Shown here in pieces: positions 1 to 7,597 of a stretch of DNA of 12,045 nucleotides. Below the pieces are notes generated by a model. That model was not told where the DNA came from and made no database searches. It saw only the letters and a list, made by a program, of their open reading frames with translations. A program made the translations under genes and the position numbers. Numbering within the stretch: the stretch's first letter is position 1; every line of letters starts with the position of its first letter. Origin of the DNA: an uncultured Eubacterium sp. (lineage in GTDB: Bacteria; Bacillota; Clostridia; Lachnospirales; Lachnospiraceae); assembly GCA_937915825.1 (NCBI GenBank), contig CALGGT010000093.1, positions 1 to 12,045 of the forward strand, given 5' to 3'.

Positions 1-516
1 TACCGCAATCCGGCCGAGCACAGGAAGATCCGGGCCAGGTGGCGCAGCGTCAGGAGGTGGGCGGCGACGGCCTTCGTCGTGACCGCCATGGGCATCCTTA
101 TCACGACCCTGTTCGCGAAGCTCGACGAGACCGATGTGACGCTCTCGCCGGTGGAGGAATACAGTTCGATAGACGACGAAAACATCTACGTCGCCTTCGA
201 TCTGGTAAACGACGGACGTTTGCATCGATTTGCCTATCAGACGGAAGACAATGTGGAAATCCGGTTTATTGTGATCAAAAAACCGAATTCTTCCTCCTAT
301 GGAATTGGTTTGGATGCTTGTGATGTGTGTGGTCAGACCGGATATTATGAACGAGACGGCCAGGTGGTATGCAACCGGTGCGACGTTGTTATGAATGTGT
401 CTACCATCGGATTCAAAGGAGGGTGTAACCCCATCGTTATTCCCTATGAAATCAAAGATGGACAGATCATTGTACCGATTTCCGGTTTGTTGGAATATGA
501 AAGTGAGTTTAAGTAA
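1..516 (+). CDS. DUF2318 membrane Fe-S-type protein of a P19-like iron-uptake system (5' partial)
   Basis: The frame is open to the left edge, so the true start lies outside; GTG 79 and ATG 88 are internal. The visible 171 residues begin with a basic stretch, then one membrane segment (about residues 20-41), then an extracytosolic domain. That domain has two CxxC pairs (CDVC, CNRC) followed by TIGFKGGCNPI, the conserved signature of DUF2318. Family knowledge: DUF2318 proteins (Cj1660 in Campylobacter) sit beside P19, an FTR1-like permease and FtsX-type ABC genes in iron-uptake loci; the cysteines are thought to bind metal or act in redox. The next gene's ATG overlaps this gene's TAA by one base, so the two are translationally coupled. 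Odd: codons up to about base 215 are strongly GC-ending (GCG, GTC, CTC, GAC), unlike the rest of the gene. The family call is firm; the exact role is inferred from neighbours. Confidence 0.85.
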   Translation, partial: YRNPAEHRKIRARWRSVRRWAATAFVVTAMGILITTLFAKLDETDVTLSPVEEYSSIDDENIYVAFDLVNDGRLHRFAYQTEDNVEIRFIVIKKPNSSSYGIGLDACDVCGQTGYYERDGQVVCNRCDVVMNVSTIGFKGGCNPIVIPYEIKDGQIIVPISGLLEYESEFK

Positions 517-1805
517 TGTTTATTCGAATGATTGCCAAAGCATTTATCCGGCAATGGAAGAAAATGGCGTTGATCGCCTTTACCATTGCTTTGGGAGCAT
601 CCCTTGCAACGGCGATGCTTTCTGTGATGTTGGATGTAGGAGATAAGATCAATCAGGAATTAAAGGCGTACGGAGCCAATATTACTGTGCTCCCCAAGAA
701 TACATCCGTTATCAGCGAGTTGTACGATGTGAAGAATGAAAATGTATCCAACTCTTACCTGGACGAAGAGGAGTTGGGCAAGATCAAAACGATTTTCTGG
801 ACCTTTAACATCGTGGATTATACACCCTTTATTTCCACCGGGGCAACCTTGGAAAATGGGGATGAAGTAACGGTATCCGGAACCTGGTTTAACCATCATA
901 TGGATCTGGCTACCGGCGAAAAGCTGGATGCGGGGATCGCGTCCTTACGTAGTTGGTGGGAAATATCCGAAGGGGACTGGATCGACGAACAGTCCGGCGA
1001 TGATATAAATATGGCCATGGTAGGAAAAGAAGTGGCAGAAAAAGAAAATCTGAACGTCGGGGACACCCTGCATATAAAGGGAGAAGGGAAGGCTTTGGAT
1101 GTAACGGTCAAAGGAATCTTTGATGCCGGCGGGGAGGAAGACGAGGTCATTTATGTTCCCGTGGATGTGGCCCAGGAGATCGGTAATCTGGAGGGCAAGA
1201 TCGACAGCATTGAAGTGTCGGCGCTTACTACACCGGATAATGAATTATCCAGGAAGGCCGCCAAAGACCCTGGTAGTCTGTCGGTGAGCCAATATGAGAC
1301 GTGGTATTGTACTGCTTACGTTACCGCGATCTGTTATCAGATCGAGCAGGTGATCACGGATTCCGTGGCATCCCCGGTTCGGCAGGTGGCGGACTCCGAG
1401 GGACAGATCTTAGAAAAGACCCAGCTGTTAATGATCTTGATCACCATCCTTTCCATGGTAGGAGCGGCTCTGGGGATTTGCAACCTGGTGACAGCCTCGG
1501 TGATGGAACGGTCTCAGGAAATCGGATTGATGAAAGCGGTGGGAGCCCATAATCCTGCCATTACGGCTCTGGTTTTATCGGAAATCCTATGTACCGCGCT
1601 CATTGGCGGCATCATCGGCTTCTTTGCCGGGATTGGATTTGCCCAGATCATCGGACACTCCGTATTTAACTCGGCGATTTCTGTAAGTCCGATGGTGGTG
1701 CCCCTGGTTGTGGTATTGGTTGTTGTTGTCACTTTGATCGGTTGTATTCCGGCGATCCGTATGTTGCTAAAATTGCGTCCGACCGAAGTTTTGCATGGAA
1801 GATAA
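516..1805 (+). CDS. ABC transporter permease, FtsX/MacB type (first of pair)
   Basis: A 429-residue integral membrane protein with the MacB/FtsX layout: one N-terminal helix (about residues 15-40), a large extracytosolic domain (about 41-300), then three C-terminal helices. The coupling segment ERSQEIGLMKAVGA between the second and third helices is typical of this superfamily and contacts the ATPase. The N-terminal AYGANITVLPK stretch is also typical. Family knowledge: these permeases do not form a classical substrate channel, and in P19-type loci (Cj1661/Cj1662) two occur together with one ATPase, where a role in iron handling at the outer membrane face is proposed. The start ATG overlaps the DUF2318 stop. 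The extracytosolic domain carries paired histidines and a WW dipeptide (NHHMD to SWWEISEGDW), which could be ligand contacts but are unproven. Confidence 0.9.
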   Translation: MFIRMIAKAFIRQWKKMALIAFTIALGASLATAMLSVMLDVGDKINQELKAYGANITVLPKNTSVISELYDVKNENVSNSYLDEEELGKIKTIFWTFNIVDYTPFISTGATLENGDEVTVSGTWFNHHMDLATGEKLDAGIASLRSWWEISEGDWIDEQSGDDINMAMVGKEVAEKENLNVGDTLHIKGEGKALDVTVKGIFDAGGEEDEVIYVPVDVAQEIGNLEGKIDSIEVSALTTPDNELSRKAAKDPGSLSVSQYETWYCTAYVTAICYQIEQVITDSVASPVRQVADSEGQILEKTQLLMILITILSMVGAALGICNLVTASVMERSQEIGLMKAVGAHNPAITALVLSEILCTALIGGIIGFFAGIGFAQIIGHSVFNSAISVSPMVVPLVVVLVVVVTLIGCIPAIRMLLKLRPTEVLHGR

Positions 1806-1817
1806 GGGGGGATTTCA

Positions 1818-3074
1818 ATGAAGAAGAGACAAATGTACATCCGGATGATCACCGCATCCCTGCTTCGAAGAAGGTCGCGGATGGTGATCGCGCTGCTTGC
1901 CATCGCCATTGGGGCTACGATCTTATCCGGACTTGTAACGATTTACATTGATGTGCCCCGACAAATGGGGGCTCAGTTTCGAAGTTACGGCGCAAACATG
2001 CTCTTGACCGGACAGGATGAGACCATGACCAAGGATCAGATCGAGGGTGCCCTGGCGGTGGTAAAGAAAGACGAATTGGTAGGAGCGGCAGCCTTTCGCT
2101 ATGAAACGGTTCGTATTAACGATACGGCGGTGATGGCAGCGTCCGCCGATATGAGCCAGGTGCAAAAGACGTCCCCCTTCTGGATGGTGGATGGACAATG
2201 GCCGGCTCAAAGCAAGGAGATCATGGTGGGAAAGAACGTGGCCGAAACTTATAATCTGAAGATTGGCAAGCGTGTGACCTGTACGTATTCGGAGAGCAGC
2301 GAAGGGGATATGGCAAAAGTCGAAACCTCTTCGACGGAACTGGGCAACGACCAAACGGGCAACGACCAAACGGCCAAGGCGCAAGATGCGAAAACACAAG
2401 ATGCGAAAACGGAAACTTCTGAGGTGGAGATGGATTCCTATTTGGATTTTACCGTAACAGGGATTCTGGACACCGGTGGCAAAGAAGAAGATTACGTATA
2501 TATGAATTTAGAGGATATGGAAACTTTAACGAAAAAGGAAAATACCTTTCATGTGTGTGAGGTTTCCGTGTCAGCCGATTCGGATAAGTTAAAGATGTAT
2601 GTGGAAGAAATGAAGAAAGTGGAACCGGAGATCTCCGCGAAACTGGTGAAGAAGTTAACGGAATCGGAGACCACCGTGTTATCTAAGTTGAAAGCGTTGG
2701 TGCTTTTGGTAACCATTGTCGTCCTGGCTTTAACCATGATCTGCGTAGCCACCACCATGACAGCGGTGGTAGCGGAGCGGCGAAAGGAAATCGGCTTACG
2801 GAAGGCGTTAGGCGCCAGCAATGAAAGTATTGTCGCGGAGTTTATGGGAGAAGGAATCCTGTTAGGTGCTGCCGGTGGTTTGCTGGGAAGTATCCTGGGA
2901 TTTGTCTTTGCGCAAATGGTATCGATCAATGTATTTAACAGTTCCATTACGTTAATGCCCTGGTTGATACCGGTAACCATTGTCGTTTCCGTGTTGGTAA
3001 CAGGTTTGGCCTGCATGATTCCGATCAAAAGCGCAACGGAAGTAGATCCGGCTTTAGTATTGAAAGGGGAATAA
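1818..3074 (+). CDS. ABC transporter permease, FtsX/MacB type (second of pair)
   Basis: A 418-residue paralogue of the preceding permease with the same plan: N-terminal helix (about 16-38), extracytosolic domain, and three C-terminal helices. The cytosolic coupling motif is AERRKEIGLRKALGA, and FRSYGANMLL follows the first helix. The ATG follows a strong AAGGGGGG ribosome site 12 bases after the previous stop. It most likely forms a heterodimer with the first permease, driven by the ATPase encoded three bases downstream. Odd: the extracytosolic domain contains a hydrophilic low-complexity insert (GNDQT twice, then AKAQD/AKTQD/AKTET, about residues 176-196) made by two adjacent perfect or near-perfect 15-base tandem duplications. 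It is probably a surface-exposed, length-variable linker. Confidence 0.9.
   Translation: MKKRQMYIRMITASLLRRRSRMVIALLAIAIGATILSGLVTIYIDVPRQMGAQFRSYGANMLLTGQDETMTKDQIEGALAVVKKDELVGAAAFRYETVRINDTAVMAASADMSQVQKTSPFWMVDGQWPAQSKEIMVGKNVAETYNLKIGKRVTCTYSESSEGDMAKVETSSTELGNDQTGNDQTAKAQDAKTQDAKTETSEVEMDSYLDFTVTGILDTGGKEEDYVYMNLEDMETLTKKENTFHVCEVSVSADSDKLKMYVEEMKKVEPEISAKLVKKLTESETTVLSKLKALVLLVTIVVLALTMICVATTMTAVVAERRKEIGLRKALGASNESIVAEFMGEGILLGAAGGLLGSILGFVFAQMVSINVFNSSITLMPWLIPVTIVVSVLVTGLACMIPIKSATEVDPALVLKGE
2342..2411 (+). repeat. Two neighbouring 15-bp tandem duplications inside the second permease
   Basis: Unit one, GGGCAACGACCAAAC, occurs at 2342-2356 and 2357-2371 (perfect). Unit two, CAAGATGCGAAAACR, occurs at 2382-2396 and 2397-2411 (one difference at the last base). 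Both units are five codons, so the frame is kept and the protein gains repeated GNDQT and K(T)QDA blocks. This pattern suggests replication slippage in a tolerant loop. Confidence 0.9.
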
Positions 3075-3076
3075 TT

Positions 3077-3775
3077 ATGAGTCTGTTGGAATTAAAGAAT
3101 GTTTCAAAAATATATGGTCAACTCCATGCTCTCGATCACGTCAATATGAAAGTGGAGCGGGGAGAGTGGCTGGCGATTATGGGACCCTCCGGTTCCGGGA
3201 AAAGTACGATGATGAACATCATCGGCGCTTTAGATAAAGCAACGGAAGGAGAGATCCTGTTAGATGGAGAGGACATCTCTCAAAAAAGCGCCAAGGCCCT
3301 GACCAATATCCGGCGGGATAAGATTGGTCTTATTTTCCAGCAATTCCACCTGGTAAGCTATCTTACAGCTGTAGAAAATGTAATGCTGTCCCAATATTAT
3401 CACAGCATTCCGGACGAGAAGGAGGCGTTGGAAGCCCTGGAGAGAGTGGGGCTTTTGGACCGTGCCAAGCACTATCCCAGCCAGCTTTCCGGTGGGGAGC
3501 AGCAGCGGGTGTGCGTAGCCAGAGCGTTGATCAACTATCCGGAGATCATTCTGGCGGATGAGCCGACCGGGAACCTGGACGAAGCCAATGAGGAGATCGT
3601 CGTAGAGCTGTTTCGTAAGCTTCACGAAGAAGGAACCACACTGGTTGTGGTAACCCATAACCCGGAAGTGGCGGAAGTAGCCCAGCGGACCATTGTTCTT
3701 CGAAATGGAAAAGTCGATCATGAGAAGATCAATGAGAACTTTACCGGTAAGTTGAAACACATAACGCTGTCATAA
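3077..3775 (+). CDS. ABC transporter ATP-binding protein, LolD/MacB type
   Basis: A 232-residue ATPase with every diagnostic motif: Walker A GPSGSGKST (residues 36-44), Q-loop IFQQFHLV, signature LSGGEQQR (from residue 137), Walker B IILADEP with the catalytic Glu162, D-loop GNLDE, and the H-loop histidine in VVVTHNPE. It belongs to the LolD/MacB/FtsE subclass that drives FtsX-type permeases. The ATG lies two bases after the stop of the second permease and has an AGGGGA site seven bases upstream. It is the cytosolic energiser of the two permeases just upstream and matches the Cj1663 position in P19 iron loci. Confidence 0.93.
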   Translation: MSLLELKNVSKIYGQLHALDHVNMKVERGEWLAIMGPSGSGKSTMMNIIGALDKATEGEILLDGEDISQKSAKALTNIRRDKIGLIFQQFHLVSYLTAVENVMLSQYYHSIPDEKEALEALERVGLLDRAKHYPSQLSGGEQQRVCVARALINYPEIILADEPTGNLDEANEEIVVELFRKLHEEGTTLVVVTHNPEVAEVAQRTIVLRNGKVDHEKINENFTGKLKHITLS

Positions 3776-3795
3776 GAAAGTAGAAGGTGATATTT

Positions 3796-4257
3796 ATGAG
3801 AAAATATGGTAAAATATTAGCAACGGCATTGCTGATCGTGGCAGGAGTGACATCCCTTTGCTCCTGTTCCGGTAAGAATGTCAGTTATCAGGATGGTACG
3901 TATGAGGGGAAAAGCGAGCCCTATGAAACGGAAGGGGACGACGATTCCGGCAATGGATACGGCGTGGTCAATCTTACCATTAAGGACGGTAAGATCGTAG
4001 ATTGTACGTATAAGACGTATCTGTTGGATGGGACATTAAAGGATGAAACATACGGCATGGAAGGCGGACAGATTGCCAATAAGGACTTCTACAACAAAGC
4101 CCAGAAAGCCAATGCTGCCTGTGCGGAATACGCGTCCATGTTAATTGCCAATGGAAAGTTAGATGGAATTGATGCCATCAGTGGTGCGACCATTAACTAC
4201 AATGAATTTAAAGAGGCTGTAAAGGATGCCCTTTCCAAAGCGGAGAAGAAAAGCTAA
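3796..4257 (+). CDS. FMN-binding (flavinylated) lipoprotein
   Basis: A 153-residue exported protein. ATG 3796 is chosen because AGAAGGTG lies seven bases upstream; the in-frame GTG at 3787 is part of that ribosome site. The N-terminal signal peptide ends in a lipobox-like LCSC. The mature part is one FMN_bind domain: the opening DGTYEGKSE strand, VNLTIKDGKIVD, and the C-terminal DAISGATIN motif, where Thr132 is the expected residue for covalent FMN attachment by an ApbE transferase. It would therefore be an extracytosolic one-electron carrier anchored to the membrane face. It lies 20 bases after the ATPase gene, with no promoter visible between. In this setting it is a candidate for passing electrons to ferric iron or to the DUF2318 protein. 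No apbE is in the window. The family call is strong; the electron partners are inferred. Confidence 0.88.
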   Translation: MRKYGKILATALLIVAGVTSLCSCSGKNVSYQDGTYEGKSEPYETEGDDDSGNGYGVVNLTIKDGKIVDCTYKTYLLDGTLKDETYGMEGGQIANKDFYNKAQKANAACAEYASMLIANGKLDGIDAISGATINYNEFKEAVKDALSKAEKKS

Positions 4258-4297
4258 GAAAGGGAAGGGCAACGAAGACCAATAAAGGAATGAGAAC

Positions 4298-4810
4298 GTG
4301 AAAAGCATGAATGGATTGCGTCATGTATTAATTGTGACGGCAGCACTTTTGGTGCTCCTGGGAATTCCTCTTTATTTAACCGGTACGATTCAAAGGTGGT
4401 TGTCCGGGACCGATGCCATATCCTCTGCCACCACGGTGTTAGATCAACCCGGGGGTGGCTATGTGGTCTTGATCAATAAAGAGAAACATACCAACGCCAA
4501 GAATCTGGAGATCTGGCAGCATTTTTTTGCCGGAGAGGAAGTGGACTTTCTGTTTGAAGACATTTCCTGTTTGATCGCGGATACGGATCCGTCCGGACAA
4601 GAGATCGCGGAAAGTTTCCAAAGCCGTTTGCCAGCCAATCAGATGAAGATTCGCAAGGAGGATATCACCATGCTGTTATCCAAGGCGGATCATGAAAAAT
4701 TTGACGTGATCCTTCTTTCGGAGGAACTGTTTACAGCCTATAAAGGGGATGCCTATGTAAATCCGGAACGAGTCGTGATCCTGAAGGAGGAAGGAAATGA
4801 GAAAAGCTAA
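4298..4810 (+). CDS. Membrane-anchored protein of unknown function with flavinylation-like DAISSATT motif
   Basis: A 170-residue protein starting at GTG, with AAAGGA about eight bases upstream. One hydrophobic segment (about residues 9-28) is followed by an outside-facing domain. Directly after the membrane segment is DAISSATT (residues 39-46), which resembles the ApbE acceptor motif Dxx(S/T)GAT with serine in place of glycine. The rest (GGGYVVLINKEKHTN, IWQHFFAGEEVDFLFEDISC) is not a family I recognise; it has an alternating strand/helix character and no complete FMN_bind domain. The gene overlaps the cytochrome b gene downstream by 14 bases, so the two proteins are probably made together and may interact. 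It could be a divergent FMN carrier or a cytochrome partner. Both are inference. Confidence 0.7.
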   Translation: MKSMNGLRHVLIVTAALLVLLGIPLYLTGTIQRWLSGTDAISSATTVLDQPGGGYVVLINKEKHTNAKNLEIWQHFFAGEEVDFLFEDISCLIADTDPSGQEIAESFQSRLPANQMKIRKEDITMLLSKADHEKFDVILLSEELFTAYKGDAYVNPERVVILKEEGNEKS

Positions 4811-5348
4811 CGGGATAATTACCGTCATGATATTGATTCTTTTTGTCTATCACATGATCGGCGGCATCCTTCAATTAACCGGACTGATCAAAGGAGGCAA
4901 TCCTCTTTTTATTTACCCGGCCTTTGTTATGATCGCGCTGGTGATCCTCCATGTAATCTTTGGGATCAAGCTTACCATTGACACGATGATCGCGGCAAAG
5001 AAAACCGGGGTTTCCTATTGGAAGGACAACGGTTTATTCTGGTTGCGAAGGATCAGTGGTTTTGCGCTGTTTCTGTTCATGGGCTGTCATGTGCTGCTCT
5101 TTGCCGGGATCGGAGGCGGCGGCATCTATCGCCTGCGTTATTTTAACGTTTTCGCGCTGCTTACCCAGATCCTTATGGTCCTAAGTCTTGCCTTGCATGT
5201 AATGACGAACATCCCGCCTCTTCGTATTTCCTTAGGTCTGACGGATCGTAGGAACTTCCGAATGGATCTTTTGATCGTATTGGGGATCTTACTTTTTATG
5301 GCGGGCGCGTCCTTTTTCATATATTTTATCCGGTGGTGCATGGTGTGA
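4797..5348 (+). CDS. Five-helix diheme cytochrome b, SdhC/FrdC (type B) like membrane subunit
   Basis: A 183-residue, very hydrophobic protein with five predicted helices (about 6-31, 36-61, 82-104, 115-137, 156-180). Each of the first four helices holds one well-placed histidine: His19 (YHMIGG), His52 (ILHVIFG), His98 (MGCHVLL) and His134 (ALHVMTN). Five helices and four axial histidines are the hallmark of the single-subunit diheme membrane anchors of type B succinate:quinone oxidoreductases (B. subtilis SdhC, W. succinogenes FrdC). WLRRISGF before the third helix matches the conserved R-x-S-G of the SdhC family. The ATG has an excellent GGAGGAAGG site and overlaps the upstream gene. The matching flavoprotein and iron-sulfur genes lie about 3 kb downstream in the same direction. 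It would anchor the complex and move electrons through the membrane to quinone or to an outside flavin. The family assignment rests on topology and motifs; an isolated cytochrome b561-like protein is the alternative. Confidence 0.75.
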   Translation: MRKANGIITVMILILFVYHMIGGILQLTGLIKGGNPLFIYPAFVMIALVILHVIFGIKLTIDTMIAAKKTGVSYWKDNGLFWLRRISGFALFLFMGCHVLLFAGIGGGGIYRLRYFNVFALLTQILMVLSLALHVMTNIPPLRISLGLTDRRNFRMDLLIVLGILLFMAGASFFIYFIRWCMV

Positions 5349-6313
5349 GAAATCTTAGAAGAAAAAGGCGTCCGATCGCGGCGGTTTTGTTTCTGGTCCT
5401 ATTTCTAACCGCCTGCGGGAAAACAAATTATACCGGAATTCGCCTGAAAAATCCGGAACAAATATCGGAGACAATTCGAACGACTATGCTTCATCGCAGT
5501 TATAGTGTTCGAATTTCTTTTATGGCCAGGACGTTGGATGAAACGGTTCTGGAAAAGGAAATGGATCGTTTGGTGGAAGACGCGTTGTATGAAAGCGAGG
5601 ATCCACATGGCGGGGACTACCTGCGGTATCAATATGGGGGCCATGAACTCAGACATTCCCAGCAGAAGAAGATGTTTCGTTATCGGTACGAGGCACAGCT
5701 GATTCCTAACTATTACACAAGTAAGGAACAGGAAGAGTGGGTGGATCAGGAAGTAGAAAAAATCCTTGCAACGCTTCCAATAGGGGAAACGGAGGAAGGG
5801 GCAGCGGAAGAATCCGAACAGGAGATGTCCGTGGATCGGGAATTGCAGAAGATCCAGGCGGTCAGAACGTATGTGGAGGATCATGTGGAATATGACATGG
5901 TTCATAAGCGAATCCCCGGAAGCAAACACTACCAATCCACGGCCTATGGTGCACTGTTCTACCATACTGCTTTGTGTCAGGGATATTCGGTGCTGGCGTA
6001 TCGGCTGTTAAAGGAATTGGGAATTGAGAATCGAATTGTAACGGGAATATACAAAGAAGAGGAAGTCCTGGATAAGAAGGGGAATGTAGAGCAGCAGAAG
6101 GTGGAAGAACGGCATGCGTGGAATCTGGTGAAGGTGGGAGGAGCTTACTACAATGTGGATTTTACCATGGGCGACGTAAAGGAGAATTCGGATTATTTTT
6201 TAAAAACCGAGGAAGTTTTTAAAAAGAATTACACCAGAGATTCTCAGTTTGAAACGGAAGAATGGAAGAAAACCTACCCCATGGGGCAGAAAAATCTACA
6301 GGTGAAGGAATGA
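5345..6313 (+). CDS. Transglutaminase-like domain lipoprotein
   Basis: GTG 5345 is preferred over the in-frame GTG 5333 because it gives a four-base GTGA overlap with the upstream stop, with GGTGG about eight bases before it. The 322-residue protein has a basic N-terminus, a hydrophobic stretch and a lipobox LTAC, so it is an exported lipoprotein. The middle (about 40-180) is helical and charged, with no family I can name. The C-terminal part is a transglutaminase-like core with a full Cys-His-Asp triad: Cys211 in TALCQGYSVL, His257 in ERHAWNLV and Asp272 in YNVDFTMGD. Bacterial domains of this type usually act as proteases or cross-linking enzymes on the cell surface. Its place between redox and transport genes is unexpected; processing or maturing a surface partner is one possibility, but nothing here shows the substrate. 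Confidence 0.85.
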   Translation: MRNLRRKRRPIAAVLFLVLFLTACGKTNYTGIRLKNPEQISETIRTTMLHRSYSVRISFMARTLDETVLEKEMDRLVEDALYESEDPHGGDYLRYQYGGHELRHSQQKKMFRYRYEAQLIPNYYTSKEQEEWVDQEVEKILATLPIGETEEGAAEESEQEMSVDRELQKIQAVRTYVEDHVEYDMVHKRIPGSKHYQSTAYGALFYHTALCQGYSVLAYRLLKELGIENRIVTGIYKEEEVLDKKGNVEQQKVEERHAWNLVKVGGAYYNVDFTMGDVKENSDYFLKTEEVFKKNYTRDSQFETEEWKKTYPMGQKNLQVKE

Positions 6314-6332
6314 GGAAAGAAGGAAAACAAAA

Positions 6333-7538
6333 TTGAAACAGCTTAGAAAAATCGTATGGAAAAATATTACGAAAAGGCCGGTCCGGAGCCTGGCGATGAT
6401 CTTTTTGGCAGCGGTATTGTCCCTGTCCGTATTTGCCGGGACGATCGTGGTCAGTGCCCTTAGAAACGGCTTTCATTCCCTGGAGGACCGGTTGGGCGCG
6501 GATATTATGGTGGTTCCTTATGAAGCCATTACGAAGGAAGATCTGAAGGGAATGATCCTTCAGGGAAATACCGGGTATTTTTACATGGACGCGAAATATT
6601 TGGATGAAATTTCCAAGATGGAAGGGATTGCCAATATTTCCCCCCAGTATTATCTGGCATCGGTGAAAGCCGGATGCTGTTCCCTGCCGGTGGAAATCGT
6701 GGGATACGATCCGGAGACGGATTTTACCATTACGCCCTGGATCAAACGGTCCAACGGCGGCGAGGTTGGGTATCGGGACGTGGTCGTGGGGAACGATCTG
6801 AATGCCTTTGTAGGAGATACCTTGTCCTTCTTCGGAGAAAATGTCCATGTGGTGGCAAAACTGGACAAAACCGGAACCGCTTATGATACGCAGGTTTTTA
6901 CTACCAAGGAGACCATTCGGACGTTGATCGATGCTTCGTTGAATAAACAATTGAATCAATATGCCAACATTCATTCCGGAAATGTGATCTCCTGCATTTT
7001 AATCAATGTGGCAGACGGATATGACGTAGATGATGTGATGGGGGAGATCAACATTCATAACAAGAAGCTGCGGGCGGTACGGACCACCAACATGATCTCC
7101 GGGATTTCCGATAGTTTGGCGGCAGTTTCCGATGTAGCCGGCATGATTACCGTGATCGTGTGGGTGGTAGCTTTGGTGATCATGATCGTGGCCTTTGTGA
7201 TGATGACGGGAGAACGAAAGAAGGAATTCGGAATTTTACGGGTGATGGGGGCGTCGAAGAAAAAACTGTCCGCTCTGGTTTTGATGGAAGGTATTGGCTT
7301 AAGCCTGGTAGGAAGCCTGGTAGGCGTTTGTCTGGGAGCGGTGATCCTTCTTCCTTTTTCCGGATACATCGAGATGAAATTAAGCATTCCCTTTTTATTG
7401 CCCCACATCGGATTCATTCTTTTGATCGGGGGAGTAGCTGTGCTTCTTACCATTCTTGCGGGATCCATTACGGCGGGAATATCCGCGTTCCGGATTGCAA
7501 AGATCGACACGGGAGCCATCCTGAGAAGCGGTGAGTAA
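6333..7538 (+). CDS. ABC transporter permease, FtsX/MacB type (third, separate unit)
   Basis: A 401-residue permease starting at TTG, with AAGAAGG about nine bases upstream; no better start exists without losing the first helix. It has an N-terminal helix (about 18-42), the stretch LGADIMVVP, an extracytosolic domain to about 265, then three C-terminal helices with the coupling motif GERKKEFGILRVMGASKKKL. The extracytosolic domain holds a CC dipeptide (KAGCCSLPVEIVG). It is clearly related to, but diverged from, the two permeases at the start of the window. It probably works as a homodimer with the ATPase encoded at 7650. Substrate unknown; the shared operon suggests a role in the same iron/redox process, but lipoprotein or peptide handling is equally possible for this superfamily. 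Confidence 0.88.
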   Translation: MKQLRKIVWKNITKRPVRSLAMIFLAAVLSLSVFAGTIVVSALRNGFHSLEDRLGADIMVVPYEAITKEDLKGMILQGNTGYFYMDAKYLDEISKMEGIANISPQYYLASVKAGCCSLPVEIVGYDPETDFTITPWIKRSNGGEVGYRDVVVGNDLNAFVGDTLSFFGENVHVVAKLDKTGTAYDTQVFTTKETIRTLIDASLNKQLNQYANIHSGNVISCILINVADGYDVDDVMGEINIHNKKLRAVRTTNMISGISDSLAAVSDVAGMITVIVWVVALVIMIVAFVMMTGERKKEFGILRVMGASKKKLSALVLMEGIGLSLVGSLVGVCLGAVILLPFSGYIEMKLSIPFLLPHIGFILLIGGVAVLLTILAGSITAGISAFRIAKIDTGAILRSGE

Positions 7539-7597
7539 GGAACGACGACGAGACAAGAAAGACTCTGAGTCAAGAAAGTCGGTGAGTAAGGAACGAC
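7529..7597 (+). repeat. 18-bp direct repeat flanking the permease stop codon
   Basis: CGGTGAGTAAGGAACGAC occurs at 7529-7546 and again, perfectly, at 7580-7597, 51 bases apart. The first copy contains the stop codon of the upstream permease. Between the copies lie a second short direct repeat (CAAGAAAG at 7554 and 7571) and the perfect palindrome GACTCTGAGTC (7561-7571). The gap is part of the only spacer over 100 bases inside the operon. Confidence 0.9.

Noticed and set aside
39..323. Alternative + frame near the left edge
   Set aside because: It overlaps the DUF2318 frame, is Arg-rich as expected from shifted high-GC codons, and lacks any motif.
2342..2411. CRISPR-like repeats
   Set aside because: The units are 15 bp, directly adjacent, without spacers and in frame within a gene.
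3753..3795. Internal promoter before the FMN-binding lipoprotein
   Set aside because: TTGAAA at 3753 resembles a -35 box, but no acceptable -10 follows at 16-18 bases.
5405..5965. Long reverse-strand open frame (186 codons) opposite the transglutaminase-like gene
   Set aside because: It lies wholly opposite a well-supported lipoprotein gene, its product shows no recognisable motif, and no promoter or ribosome site supports it.
6219..6974. Reverse-strand open frame of 251 codons opposite the third permease
   Set aside because: The + strand frame has a full FtsX-type layout; the reverse product is compositionally odd and crosses two + strand genes.
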